From: Agrypnia vestita
Taxonomy: Eukaryota; Arthropoda; Insecta; Trichoptera; Phryganeidae
Reading direction: 5' to 3'
Length of the DNA: 64,000 bases
Assembly: GCA_016648135.1 (NCBI GenBank)
Contig: JADDOH010023172.1
Location: 1-64,000 of the forward strand
Shown here piece by piece: positions 45,675 through 58,187 of this stretch. Numbering within the stretch: position 1 is the stretch's first letter; each line of letters begins with the position of its first letter. The notes under the pieces are model-generated. The model searched no databases. It saw nothing but the letters and a program-made list of their open reading frames with translations, and was not told where the DNA came from. Position numbers and translations under genes: made by a program.

Positions 45675-45724
45675 AAACTGAACGCTAACGATCATATATG
45701 ATTTTGATTGTTAGCGTTCAGTTT
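45675..45724. repeat. 15-20 bp perfect-to-near-perfect hairpin
   Basis: AAACTGAACGCTAAC (45675-45689) is exactly complementary to 45710-45724, and the stem extends by about five more pairs with one G-U. Small loop. Element or structured RNA unknown. Confidence 0.65.
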
Positions 45725-46189
45725 GTATGAAATTCAATGCCTCAACCTTTAAGTCCACCGCAGTGCTAATGAGTACGAACCGCTAATAATGAGCCGGTTT
45801 GGACGTACGGCATTTTTCTAATTGAAACGTCATAGCATTCCTAGAACGTGACTTGTTGGAAATAAACAATACGGCATTTCGGTCAAGGCTTGGCAATTTC
45901 CTACGGAAAACAATGTGTTAAATGCACGCTGGCATTTTTGAATTAATTTCTAATGCACATTATTATTGTACGCGTGTGTTTGAGAAACCGTGGTATATAC
46001 TAGATAAATTCCTACCAAGCTTATTTTAGAATGGCTCACAACAAATGGCTATTACTTTCACTTCTTGTAACCTACCTTATTGCAGTCGAAATGGTACATT
46101 GATTTTTATATTTCTTTATATTTTTAAACAATTTCTCATATACTCTCTTTTTTCTTTATTGATTAAAAGTACGACTGCCTTAATCCGAA
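45725..46189. other. Non-coding
   Basis: Nothing recognised. Confidence 0.6.
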
Positions 46190-46440
46190 CAGTGTCGGAC
46201 AAACTAAAGACAATTTAGCAAGACAGACGCATCACCAGATTCGCTAGCAGACACTAGTCTTCCCAATCTTTCCATGGACGCTGAGACAACAAGACAGCAG
46301 AAACATAGACGCATTGGAGGTGTGGTGCTGGTGGTGAATTCTCCCAATCGCATTTTAGGACATGTTACAAGCGGTACGAGTGCAGTTGAGAAGCTGGTAG
46401 TACAAGGCATTTCACCATCTTGATGAATCTGGTGATTTCT
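46190..46440 (+). mobile_element. RTE-like LINE remnant
   Basis: The + strand reads NIDALEVWCWW, stop, IL, resembling the A(F/L)E(M/V)WCWRR.L segment near the C-terminus of RTE-like RTs. Several stops follow. Weak but consistent with the next entry. Confidence 0.45.
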
Positions 46441-46554
46441 GCACTTCGGATCAACTTCGAATCAATATCTCACTTCGGAACAAAACTATAGCGCCGAATA
46501 GTTAATTTTATTATGCCATCTTTATCATACTAGGTACCTATAAGCCTAATAGAT

Positions 46555-46860
46555 AAGAACAAGATGATTATGATGAGATTAGGCGTAGAACTAGAGTAGT
46601 GGATATCATGGATCGTGTAGCGCAGCTAAAATGGCAGTGAGCAGGGTACGTTGCAAGGCAGAATGCCATAAGATGGAATCCCAGAATTCTGAAATTGGGA
46701 GAATAAAATAGACTTTGGAAGACCTCGAAAGAGATGGGCCAACGATATAGCCGCTGTGGGAGGGGGGAAAAATTGCCACAGCAAGCAAACAACAGGGAAA
46801 GATGGAAGGGTGTGTTAGAGGCTTATATCCAGCAGTAGAGAGATGAAGGCTGGAGAATAA
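46555..46860 (+). mobile_element. RTE-like LINE C-terminal remnant (second subfamily)
   Basis: Reads RTRVVDIMDRVAQLKWQ, stop, AGYVARQNAIRWN, and later NNRERWKGVLEAYIQQ. This is the KWQWAGHVAR...W...EAY.QQW signature of a common lepidopteran RTE-type RT. Stops and shifts make it dead. Confidence 0.7.
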
Positions 46861-47000
46861 GGTCGTTATCAGCGATCCCGACTGCACTGCCACGAGCAAG
46901 TGAAGGAGAAGTAAAATGTATCCCCATATTCCAATTTCTTCCTTTATCAAGCTACTTGTGTTCCATCCAACTCCTCAATTTTCCGGCTAACTTGCCATAG

Positions 47001-47090
47001 TAATTGTCGATAAGACACTTAAGATCTCTTGAGATCTTAAGTGCATAATAATTGTCGATAAGACATTTAAGATCTCTTGAGATCTTTGAC
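47001..47090. repeat. 48-bp tandem duplication containing palindromes
   Basis: TAATTGTCGATAAGACA begins units at 47001 and 47049. The first holds a palindrome with 13-bp perfect arms (CACTTAAGATCTC, 47016-47028) and a TT spacer, ending at 47043. The second is shortened. Confidence 0.75.
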
Positions 47091-48129
47091 GTAACTCCTC
47101 TACTTCTATTCACATTTTCCATTCTTCCATTTCGAGTAGATAATCTTGTTAGCACAGTTATCACGGGTTATCGTGTGAAACGGAGAATGATTCTGAGAAT
47201 CTCTCCATGTTTGCCGCACTTAATCCTTGTTGGCCTTTGGACTTATACCTTTTACCAGACAGACTCGGAAATATGTTTCGCTTGGCATTATAACCGGCAT
47301 CAGAGGTGGCTTAGCCGACATTTTGTGAAGTACGTGCATTATGGCCGCGAGAAAAACGTGGAGGTATGACGTCACCACTCATTGGGTGCTGGCTGCCGGC
47401 AGAATGTTCACCGTTTCTTGGCAAGAAATATTAATTGAGATTTATGCATTACTGGCAGTCCATACCAGACGTTATCCGAGATTTAGATTTATTTATAGTT
47501 TAAAATAGGATGTATGGAAAAAAAATCAGGCAAGTGGGGGTACTTTTTTACTCATTGTCCTAGTGTCTAACCGAGCAGAATTTAGTATGGAAGTCATTCA
47601 TTATAACATTTGTATATGAGATAGAGAGAGAGGAATAGGAAGACCAGACGGATGGTGCCTATATTTTACGCAGGGTCCTAAAGAATAACTAGGCAAAATT
47701 TTGTTTAGATCTAGTCAATGCATATAGGATTTCATAGAAAACGTATAACATGTGTATACATTTAAATATTATGGTATTTTCGTTCCAAAAAATATCTTTG
47801 GCAAAATAATAAATTTAATAACTAATAATTTACATATTGAAAAATTAATTTTATTAGTAATATGTTTCATATTTATCTGAAAGACACTAAAAATATAATT
47901 TTTATAATAAGTTTGCCCGTTACCTCATTTAATTCTGATGTTAATGCTTCTGTGTTTTGCTAAAATTAGTGTAAAATGTAGTCATGAATGTTTTGAGTAC
48001 GATGTTGGTTATTCAGTCGCGAAATAAAATGATGTATTCAATACAGTAAGACAATATAGAAAGTACGTGAAAGAAATGAAAATAGAATATTATGGAAACC
48101 TTGTGACCTGAGTTGGTGTCTTGATCCAG
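47091..48129. other. Non-coding
   Basis: A 105-codon + ORF (47052-47369) has no recognisable domain. The rest is AT-rich. Confidence 0.5.
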
Positions 48130-48180
48130 ATCTGCCACGGCAGCGCGAGCGGACCAGCGGTGCTCGGCGGGCGGGTCTAG
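48130..48180 (+). CDS. Candidate second coding exon (51 nt)
   Basis: A short GC-rich block in AT-rich DNA is bounded by TTGATCCAG| on the left and |GTAAGAGCG on the right. Joined after the partial G codon of the exon at 2696-2750 it stays open, reading LPRQRERTSGARRAGL after the junction codon, and again ends in phase 1. Its length is a multiple of three, so it could be a cassette exon. The polypyrimidine tract is only moderate, and no domain can be identified. Confidence 0.4.
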   Translation: MCHGSASGPAVLGGRV

Positions 48181-49009
48181 GTAAGAGCGCTGTCACGAAA
48201 TTACCTGGAATTGTGCTCTCGTATTATCCACCACATCGGGTTTCTCTCCCGCAAGCGGATTTATGCCTTTGAATGTACAGGAAATTCAGGTCAAATACAT
48301 GAGGATATCGAAATATTCCGGCCCACACTTTGGGCTTGATTATAAGCATAATCTAATAAACTGGGTGTAACACAGCTAGTCCATAATACTGTACAAGTGG
48401 ATTCCTGCGTTGATTTTGAATCCAAAATGTTGAAGCAACTATGACCTAGTATCAGTAGTTATTTTGAAAAAAATGCAATATAAATGTTTGCATTTTCTCT
48501 CTCTCAATATTTCTAACTTATGTTTTTCAAAACGTTTAACTATCATTACAGTAACTTTCGTCGATTATGAAAAATTTATCATTAATTTCAATATAATTCA
48601 AATAAAATCATAAAAATCTTGCGGAAATTGAAAATAGATTTTTTTTTTGCAAATAAATAAAAACAATTATTTAAATAAAAATATACCCTGAAAATTAATC
48701 AAAAAGAACACTATATGATGTAAAATATAAAGGAGTCAACAAACCTATGAGTAAAATAGTAAAACATTAGCCAATTTTAATATAGAAACCAGGCAGTGAT
48801 GAGTGTATGTGATAGTAATTTATTAGCTTATTTGTGCTTAATCATATAATCCACAATTTCGTTATTTTTTTGTCTACCAGATATAGTGATTTCGTTAATA
48901 AATACCTTACCATCGCGGTGGTTTCTGTGGGGGTAGGTCAGATGAACCAATTGGTATCTACGTATCGCTGTTTGTCACATAATCAATATATAATAAAAAA
49001 GAAAAATTG
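48181..49009. other. Non-coding; possible foldback family D and RTE scraps
   Basis: 48520-48650 resembles the family-D element at 29.9-30.3 kb weakly. 48905-48945 (CCTTACCATCGCGGTGG...GGGGGTAGG) resembles an inverted RTE 3' terminus. Confidence 0.4.
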
Positions 49010-49210
49010 TTGAGTTATGGAGAACGTTTGAGAATGGTAAGGAAATTATATGGGGTGAGCGTTGAAGGCAACCTGATCTGACAACAAACCTGGCTTGACC
49101 AGCTATTGAAGAGGGTCCTGTTAAAATTTTCAACAACAGAAGAACGTAAATGTGAAGATGTGATCCCGAAGAAAATGTAATCCTGCAGAGAAACGTTGTG
49201 ACAGAAAGTA
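49010..49210 (+). mobile_element. RTE-like LINE 3' end
   Basis: GAGAATGGTAAGGAAATTAT, GGGGTGAGCGTTGAAGGCAA and the terminal CCTGCAGAGAAACGTTGTGA align in order with the copies at 10.0-10.2 and 31.5-31.75 kb. No open frame remains. Confidence 0.65.
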
Positions 49211-50454
49211 GGTAATTTTTCTTAAATAATAATAAGTTTCCGTCATAAAAGTATACTAGTTACATAAAAAAATACCAAAGTCACGTAAGAATTAGACATG
49301 TGAAGCGGAAAAAGAAAATGATATATATATAAAGAAATAGAAAATAAAAAAAACTCGTACAAAATAAAACTTAACATAAAAATACGACAATGGAGGTGTT
49401 ATGAAATATATACCTATAAGCAATTTGAAAATCATAAAATAATAAGGAAAGCTAAGATAAATAATTATAAAACAGAATATTGATATAATGCTTCATGTTC
49501 TTGTTACATTAATAGGTAAATAACCAAACTTTCATCAAAATATTCCAATCGTGAGTTTATAGTTAACGTTTTTTCAAGGACACGTAATTAACCTTTTTTA
49601 TTCACGTTTTTATCAATCCAATAGGTAAAATGAATTATCATTACTTATGTTTGCTATTTGAAAACCTACAAACGATTTGAGTTCTGCCCGTCTATTGTAG
49701 TTATTAAGGCGTGTTTATAATTTATTTTCATAATGATGAACTTCTTGAAAAACGCTTATCGGAAATATTTTCTTCCATGCTTTTATTCCTTTAAACCGGT
49801 TGAAGAGCAAAAAAGCTGTCTAGCTGTAAAAACGGATAATAATCCAAGGTTTTGGTGAACGGCGTATACCGTGAATGATTAGGCACCTCGAAAAACTATA
49901 TGACTACTGTCAATTTCGTTGTGATGATTACATCATTGTCGACTAACGGTTCTTTTGGAAAATAAATAACTTAAGTGCACCGCGTTTTGACTTAATTAAA
50001 CATGTAGTTCCGGAATGATGTCGGCGTATCGGGAACGTCTCCGCTGTTCTGAGGTATGTCAGTCGGATTTATTTGTGGCGAATTAATCATTGTATATTAT
50101 ATACATAGGCATTCATGTTTGGGAGTTACCACAAATTCATGTTATCGGCGGCTTAAGGGCAGTCTTGTATGAAATTAATTTACTCTAGTGAATCGAGAGA
50201 GCAATATCCTCGGTGCGGTAGAATACAATGAAATAATACGCGATTTTTTGTTGAGCCCACCCACTAAATCATTTAGGGCCAGTTGTATCAACTTGGATTA
50301 TATTTGGTACAGTTGAAAATATATTTAAGGATTTTTGACATGTGTCATCAAATCGTTCTTCAATATTTCGACATTATATGTGTGATGTCGGACTCGGAAT
50401 GTACAATATTATCTAGGATGTCACAGATTTTTCTTACGACCAACTGATTCAATG
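49211..50454. other. Non-coding AT-rich
   Basis: Nothing recognised. Confidence 0.55.
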
Positions 50455-50890
50455 TTGTTTTCTATTTTTATCAATAATATTAAAAATGTAATTTTAAACT
50501 CGCGCTTTCTGTTATTCGCGGATGACTTTTTAAAGGACGATTTTTTTAATGGAGGATTTTCATCGCCTCCAAGCAGATATATTAAATGTATGTGAGTGGG
50601 GAAGGCGAAATAAACTTATGTTTAATGTTTCTAAGTGTTCGGTTACATCTTTTACTAGGACCCAAAAAACTATTCTACAAAATGAACCACCAAAATCTAA
50701 CACGAACGTCGAATGTTAAGGATCTCGGCATTAGATTTATGAGCAACCTGTCATTTTACGATCACATAGAAGCGGTCAGTGGTAATGCATTGAAAATGAC
50801 CAAAATAAATTTACCATATCCCGCTAAATTACAATGCACCTTTTTGAATAAGAATTTGTCAGTCTTTCTTCTTCAACCTTTCACGAGAGT
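50455..50890 (+). pseudogene. Non-LTR reverse transcriptase palm/thumb fragment
   Basis: LFSIFINNI, then RFLLFADDFLK with the catalytic F-A-D-D box (about 50465-50540), then LQADILNVCEWGRRNKLMFN and NVSKCSV, and, after a frameshift near 50718, VKDLGIRFMSNLSFYDHIEA. This order (FADD, W...N.L.FN..KC, VKDLG) is characteristic of CR1/Jockey-group RTs. It lacks the 5' and 3' ends. Confidence 0.75.
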
Positions 50891-51719
50891 GTCCAGTCGA
50901 ATAATCAGAGTAAAAAGGAATATCTAATAATCTTTTAAGTTGAAAGACGCTTTTTTTCCATAGTTTCGTTCATTTCTCTTCGAGCCGTAAATTCGTCGGC
51001 AGCTACGAAAGTTGGCCTTTGTGTTTCTTTTAACAGATTCAAACGATCGGAGGAGATTGTGGCTGGAGATGCAGTCGTTCGATTCTCCGTACCCCTGACC
51101 GATACCAATTATTATTAATCATTGTATCGAACCTTTAACAATAGGTCTGGACTAGCAATTGGAAGGCCCGGGGCGAGGCTGGACCTCAGGTGTGAGGGAC
51201 AATAGGGCAGGGCCAGCTGCAACCGTTACCGGCCTCTTGCGATAATTGGATATTTAAGATTAACCCTTTAAAAAAATAAAGAGAATACCTGGGCATTTTT
51301 CCATCCAAAATGATCCAATCGGTAATCCAAAGAAATTAGCTGCTTATAAGTAAATAGATCCGTATAAATTACTAGAGATATATTATCAATGGATTTGGCA
51401 TTAACATTGTATAATCTTGTATTTGAAAGTAGTCAGTTTAATACTTCACCTGTCGATGACAGATTTTGTTACTCTCGAACATTGGTAAAATATACAACTT
51501 ATTAAATTCATGTAAAGGTAACATAGTTAATTTTTTTCACCCAATTTAATGATTACTACTAGGGTATTCGAGTACTATAAAATCAATTTACGCAAATACG
51601 AATACGAATAATCCCTCTGGCCTCGATTATTTTAAATTTCAAATTTGTAAAAAATATAATAAAAACATAATTAAGAAACGGTAGGAAAAATCTATTATAA
51701 TTTTCAACTTTGTATTTAT
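50891..51719. other. Non-coding with GC patch at 51150-51240
   Basis: The patch includes GGCCCGGGGCGAGGCTGGAC. No ORF. Confidence 0.5.
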
Positions 51720-51975
51720 CCCGATATGTCGGGTGTTTCATAGCCAGTAGCTAAAACTATCAAAAACAAAAATAATGAGTCGAATAAAATGGTAAGGACC
51801 TTGCGAAATTGGAAATATAATTTTTTACTAGGTTTTATTATTTTATTTTAGTTGTATTGAAGCGAATGAATTTTTAAAAATTGAAATAAGTTAAGTACCG
51901 TAATGATAGTTCAATTTTTTGTGTAAAATATGTCAGAAATATTTTTTTAAAATTGGAAATTTTGATATTGAATAT
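51720..51975. mobile_element. Foldback family D, diverged copy
   Basis: TTGAAGCGAATGAATTTTT, AAGTTA..TACCGTAATGATAG and AAATATGTCAGAAATAT correspond in order to the right half of the element at 30.1-30.2 kb. The left half is less clear. Confidence 0.5.
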
Positions 51976-54388
51976 TTTCGACTCATTATCAAGGCAGGAA
52001 TCCACCTGTAAAGTTTTTACTACAAGCTATGACATGAACGTAATACATAAAACTTTCTTAATTTGATACGATCTATAAAAATATTGATAATGAAATGTTT
52101 GTATGGTAATTTCACTTTGAGGAAGTAAATAGTTTTGTTAATATTTGTAAAAGCTAATAATATAAATTTTATCTAGCCAGTTATGTATTCTTTAGTAGCT
52201 CTTTAAAATTCATCTATTATTCGAATATTCGCATCTAATTCGACGATAACGAATATTAAGAACTAACCTAATATTAAAACTTTAGATTCTGTCCCGCATG
52301 CTTAAGTTACGGAATCGTAGATTTTTTTTATTAACATATTTTTACTGAAATATATCATTTGCTTGTTGTATAAAAAAATCACTTATTTATGAAAATGACG
52401 CATTTCGACAGGCTATAACAAATATAGCTTATCGAAGAAACAAAAAGAAAATACCATTACAAATGTTAGAATAAAGAAGCATAACGAAAAGTTATATTTA
52501 TGTAACGGAACCTTCCCAATGTTCTGTTCGCATGTCGCACGTATTTCTGGGCGGCACAAAGGAGATATGTTTTATTTATTTATAAGACAAACCTTAAAAC
52601 GGAACATCTTTATGATACATACGAATCCGCTAGGAGCGCACTCGCGGCGGTTGTGCTTAAAAGAATGAAGCACGAGATAAACTAATAGCCCATTCTTCCT
52701 CCGTGAAAGCCTCCCTCCCTCACGGCGCCAGGAATGGAGATAACACGCGAAGCCTCGAAGAGAAGCTCGTTACGGGAATACTCAACTACCAGCCACTATC
52801 CGCAAGAATTGGATAATTTACTTTCCGTGATTAGTCACGACCATTTCTGCGCGAGTTCGACGGTTGAATTCCGGACATTTCAAATTCGACACAATTTAAA
52901 ATACCATTAATGCAAATAGCCAGATATTACTTCATTTTACGATGGTAATTCTCCTGGTGTTTATCCGATTATCGAAAGTTGGCGGTCATGTTGCGATCAT
53001 TATCTTAAATAGATCGACCGTGGATTTCTTGAATCATTGCCTTAAATTTTTAGTTAGGACCTCCGCCATCTTCCAGTTTGCATTGTTATGTTTGCAATTT
53101 TGTTTTGAATGATGCGATGCTGCGTAGTGTATCTCTGTATGCCTCGTGATGTAGCCAATCATTGATATTTCCTGTATTTTATTGTGCTGAGGATTTAATT
53201 TTCTTTTCGCAGCCGCATCATCATATTGTCATTAGTAATCCTGCCAATCCGGCTTATTTTTAGAAGGCTTCTATAGATCCACATCTCGACACATTAGCTT
53301 GTTGTGGATATAACAATGGATTTGATAGGAGAAGGATGCGAACGCTTACTTTTCTGGATGCTGGTTCTGTAATTCCTGCTGCGGTCCATCATGTAACGAG
53401 CGGCGAGGTGCTTCCTTCTTGGAATATACTCGCGATTATTTGTGTTGATTAGATTGAAATAGATATAAAAAATACTCTAAAGCGGTAGGTTATGTTTCTC
53501 AGCGGCAGTAAGCGATACACACAGAAGGCGTTTAATTCCTTAGGTAAGCGACACTCGGCGGCGTTATTTGAACTGAGTGTAGATCTGTGCTTGCGTATGT
53601 GGGGTAATAGATAAGGCAGAGGGGTTAAGGACGAGGGGGAAGCGGAAATAATCTAACCCAGTTCACCCACGTTCTAAATCGCGCTAACAGCTTGTATCAG
53701 TAAATAAAAAGAAACGAATGTCCTGCCAATCATGCCCATTGAACATGGCACTGGCTTCTGTGACGGATTCTAAGTGGGCCGCTCTATATATTATAGTAAT
53801 AACACATTTCACAATTTTTTGTTATTTAATGGAATGTTTTGTTAGAGATTAATGCTGTTTTAATTTACCGTAATACCATTTCCATAACACCATTCATCTT
53901 ATGATGAAGATTAGAACTGCGTACAGAAGATACAATATCAAATCAAATTTGTACACGATACATTCAACATTAATTTTGTTCCTCTTCTCGCAATGAAGTC
54001 GTTGCATTAAAAATACGGTGAGTGCCATTTATGTAATTTCATTGTAAAAAAAACGCTTTTAAATTTCCTTGAATCGGCAAAAACGCTCAAATCGCTGGAT
54101 AACCGAATAATGGCGGAGTCTGTAGCAATAACTGAGATGTAGGGTATAAAAACCGCGAAAACTAAACAGAACGACATTATTTTATAAAACATCTTGCTTT
54201 TCGTTGAATGCGGATTACGGTAAATTAATTTAGTGGATGAATTCGCGAATCCTCGGAATATTTTGGCAAAACACAGCCGTATTGTAAAGCCGCTAGATTA
54301 ATTTTGTCATTACTTTTGGGCAGTTTCTATAACAAGATTACGCGAAATAGGTTACTATTTCGGGCCCGCACCGCCCCAGCAAGTACTA
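51976..54388. other. Unique non-coding DNA
   Basis: GC-balanced at 52620-52870 and 53500-53680 but without recognisable coding features or repeats. Confidence 0.5.
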
Positions 54389-55092
54389 TAGGGTGTTTTT
54401 TTAGATGGTTAAATTTTAAAATGATTTAAAACATATAAAAATCGTGGTAATAGTTTAATTGGTATTGGTTTTCCTTCAAACGCTTCACAGTTTACAATTC
54501 ACAGATCTCAGGAGGTCCATCACGCGAAATTGTGTGCTCATTGAATTTTTCCATCAGTAAATTGATTATGGCTCGCGATGTATAGCGCTCTTCATTGATT
54601 GTAACTTTCTGGCTGGTATCATTTTTGAAGAAATATGAACCAACGGTTCCACCAGCCCATAGGGACACCCAACAGTGACTTTTTGTGGATGTAACGGCGT
54701 CTCAATAGCTTGTGGATATTTTTCACTTCAAGCAGCTTCAATTCTTGCACTAGCTAGATAGCGAATCAAACAATTCGGATCCTACTTAATATGACGCTCC
54801 ACAGCAGAAACAACTTCTTCGGTGCGCATTGTATGACGTCTCTACGGTGCGAACCTGTTATCAATTAGATTATGTATGGTGCAAAAACTTTGCGTGATTA
54901 TTGGAATTAATTGTTCGGATGGAGATTATGTCCACCGTAAAATGTATGTAGCCCATGGTAAGTTTCGCGAACCGAACAACGATTTTCGATATAAATTTGC
55001 ACAATTTGCAAGCGTTGTTCTGGCGTTAGTCTTTCGTGATGAAATGGAAAACCAAATTGAGCACAAAACAAACCTCTAAAAAAACACCCTAT
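54389..55092 (-). mobile_element. mariner-type transposon, internally deleted
   Basis: Inverted ends TATAGGGTGTTTTTTTAGA (left, 54387 on) and TCTAAAAAAACACCCTATA (right, to about 55092), with TA at both ends. On the minus strand, near the right end, LTPEQRLQIVQIYIENR and SVRETYHGL match the N-terminal HTH region of mariner transposases. Near the left end, fragments with VTINEERYTSRAI match a more C-terminal region. About 700 bp instead of about 1.3 kb, with stops and shifts, so no active transposase. Confidence 0.85.
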
Positions 55093-55709
55093 ACATGACT
55101 TTTTCATACTCTGAATCACTCTAGCCTTCGGGTAAGAAGAGTCATCGGATGTTGTGGCTGAACGCGCCCCAGGCCATCGGCTATTGTTCATGATACGCAA
55201 GACGCATTGAATGGAGACATTTCCAGTTGTTGAGAGAAAGTACGTAGTACTTTTCTTTCTCTAAATTTGATACATATTCAACAACTTACCACTATTACGT
55301 GTATAGTAGGTATTGATAAATTTTATTGAATTAGTTGAAGTTTTATTTCAATAATTGATCTTTATTATTCCCTCTATTAAGGAAACGGTTATTGAGCACT
55401 TTGTTTTTATTCGTAAATATTAATCAATACTTTCTTTCTTTAGCGGGTCGGGGGTCTATTCCTTAGATAGCACTGGTCCACCATTCTTTTTCCTGCGCTG
55501 AGTTGATAACTTGGCACTACTGGTAGTTCATTGTGTCTTCCCAAAGTAGACTTTGACCACTGGTAGTTCAAAGTGTCTTCCCAAAGTCTTTCCATTTACG
55601 CACTCTATGTTCTCCTGGGTTCTTCAGGCCTTCTTTCCTTACCCATGCTGAAGATATTTGCAAACCAATTAAGCTGGGATCTTTCCACTCGAGACAGTAG
55701 TGCGTTTAT
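55093..55709. other. Non-coding with a 40-bp tandem duplication
   Basis: TGGTAGTTCA followed by GTGTCTTCCCAAAGT occurs at 55521 and again at 55561. Nothing else recognised. Confidence 0.6.
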
Positions 55710-55955
55710 CTCGACCTGCTCTATGTAGTCTATCTGCAAATCTGTTACTTTGCAGGAGAGAGCTAAGCTCGTATTTTTTTAAAATTAACTCTTATCTAAA
55801 ATTCTAAACTAGTATTGCATATTGTAAAACTTTATAAAGTAATGTGTAGTTTAAAATTTCAGATAAAAAGGTTCGTTTATAAAAAAATACGATCTATCCC
55901 TTTCCCGCAAAGTAACAGATTTGCAGATAGATTACCTACTTTATGTAGGGCACGT
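55710..55955. mobile_element. Foldback MITE
   Basis: 28-bp near-perfect inner arms (TCTATCTGCAAATCTGTTAC at 55726-55753 and its complement at 55907-55934) lie within longer imperfect arms from TCGACCTGC to GCACGTCGA. Central pairs (TATCTAAAATTCTAAACTA with TAGTTTAAAATTTCAGATA) let the whole unit fold. Confidence 0.7.
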
Positions 55956-56854
55956 CGATCTCAAGATCCTTTCGGATCATTTGAGATTTGAGCTCATAAC
56001 GCCACCCCCGCTACTCTTCTTAGATATCTCGCCTCTACAGCCAAGATTCTCTTCTGACTTCTCTCCGTCAACATTAAAGACGATAGTCATACGTCAGTAT
56101 ACTGACTTGAATATCTCCAGTTTTACTAATATTTAGGTATTTTGACCGATTCCACGATGACGTTTTTTGAGATTTGTAAGTGATTGTATCGATGATTTAT
56201 AGCTGATTTTTCGCAGTTCGACGGGAAATCATGCGTACTAAACACCATGTCTCCCTTATCAGTCATCAGTATAATAAGATACAAATCTCAAATAATTGTA
56301 CCACGAATGACAATCACGAATCAGTTTTGTCTTGCTGCTGAGTTTTGCTTTTATTATTTCTGAATCAAATGATTATTTTCTTTTTTATAATTGACCTTCC
56401 TTTTCCGTATTCCTTTTTAGTATTGTAAATGTACCAACATTTTCGACTGAAAATTGTTATTTGAGATTTCTTGCTGAAATGTAACAAAATCACTTAGGTT
56501 CAGGGAAATCCCAATGAAGTGAAACTACTTTAGTCAATTTTTATTGGAGAGGTTTCACCATGATGCGAGCCAGTTTTTTCCTTACCGTCCACGTCGTAAT
56601 TAATTATCTTCCTGAATAGAATTACCGGAATCCATTATCTTCAAGGAGCCCTTATCATAAAGCACGAGGCACTATTTTATCGAAAAAATATGAAACCCTG
56701 GCGGAGGAACATTTTTTATATATGTTCTAAGAACACACTGAATTTTATTCACGGAGGGATGATCATCAATTAAGATAAATTAAATTGCAAGTTAATGTTC
56801 ATTAAGATAACGTATAGAAGTCTCACAGAAACGAAACCATTTTATACGGGTAAC
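55956..56854. other. Non-coding
   Basis: A short inverted phrase (CTCAAGATCC/GGATCATTTGAG) at about 55959-55987. Otherwise nothing recognised. Confidence 0.5.
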
Positions 56855-57200
56855 ACGTATAGAAGTCTTTATAGGATAGCCTTGTGATCTGGGCTTATGA
56901 TCTATATTAGCTGGTTTAAGTGAACATTTAAGATAATGCAACGTTCACCAATCCGCCGTAAGAACATCCACACATTATCATTTTTTTAAATTTTTTGTAT
57001 GTATTCTTTATTTGTCTTTCAAATATTTGAAGGAACTATGTTATAGCCACCTATGGTCGAAAATTAATGATTCCCAAAACATAGTACGCATAAATTTTGT
57101 ATTGTTTACACAATGAAATTTTACATTGTGAAAAGTATTCACTTAAGCCTGCTATACAGTTAATAAGCCCTGTGGCCACCCTATAAAGACTTCTCTTATG
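56855..57200. mobile_element. Foldback MITE family E, complete copy
   Basis: Left arm TAGAAGTCTTTATAGGATAG, GGGCTTATGATC, AGCTGGTTTAAGTGAACATT. Right arm AAGTATTCACTTAAGCCTGC, TAATAAGCCCTGTGGCCACC, CTATAAAGACTTCT. The arms are inverted and the spacer is non-coding. Confidence 0.65.
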
Positions 57201-57549
57201 TATGTTCCTCATATATAAGAGCTTCATCTCCGTGAGACTTAACTATATATAAACTTAATGCATATTGTTTAACTTATTTAGAAATATTAAATATTCTCGC
57301 TTGTTCGATTGTAGGATATAACGTGACCTATTTCTTATGTTAACAGAAAATAGTTGCTATACTCAAAAACATTAAAAGATATCTCATAGGTAAATTAAGT
57401 TACGTTATTTGTTATTTTCGTTATTTGTACATTTGTATTGTTTATCTATTTATTAATTTTTTGCTTCAAAATATTTACACTGGCATTAACCTTTTGCAAA
57501 ATATTATCGTCGCTATTTTAAGTTTAGTTTACTAACATAACTTATATCA
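57201..57549. other. Non-coding AT-rich
   Basis: Nothing recognised. Confidence 0.6.
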
Positions 57550-57790
57550 CCATACGCCGATTCTATGTAGGGGTGGGCAGAGAGCAGAGTACGCCAAGCT
57601 CTTCTGTCTTGTCTCTGTTCACTCGTCCACCCCGTTTAAATCAGAGGTTTCTTTCAATAATTGGTTTCAGTGATCGTGCCAGATCTTTCGCGGACATCCT
57701 CTATCTCTGTTGCCTTCAGAACTCGCCTCATATATTTTCTTTACCATTCTTTCCTCCCTAATACGTTCCGCATTATCAAACTATCAAATT
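57550..57790 (-). mobile_element. RTE-like LINE 3' end (minus)
   Basis: GTAGGGGTGGGCAGAGAGCA at the left and CTTTACCATTCTTTCCTCCC at the right follow the order of the inverted copies at 39.2 and 43.5 kb. Confidence 0.55.
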
Positions 57791-58187
57791 AGACCCAATT
57801 TTTATTCTATCGACTATTCTGCGAACATGCATAGATTCTTCTTCACTCTTTATTTATATATAGATTTTCCAGAATAAAAATTAAATAGAAAAATTTTCCT
57901 CTGTGAGTATTTTTCCCCCCGAAGGTTAAGAATTCTTCAGCGTTTAACTGACAGATTAAAAGATTAGATTGTTTTTTTCCTACCTGTTAGGTGTTGTAAA
58001 TTTTTCTTTTCTTCAGATATTGTAAGGTAAGTAGGTACCTTACACGTTATGTTTTCTCACACTCTCGGGAAAATAAAACAAGTTATTTAATTCACATAAA
58101 ATTTGATAAATAAAAGTACAGAAAAACATGGGAAGGGATACTGTGTAGTTTTAATTGACGATGTACAACATTTTCATTGTCTTCTCA
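57791..58187. other. Non-coding
   Basis: Nothing recognised. A TAAGTAGGTACCTTA palindrome lies at about 58027. Confidence 0.55.
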
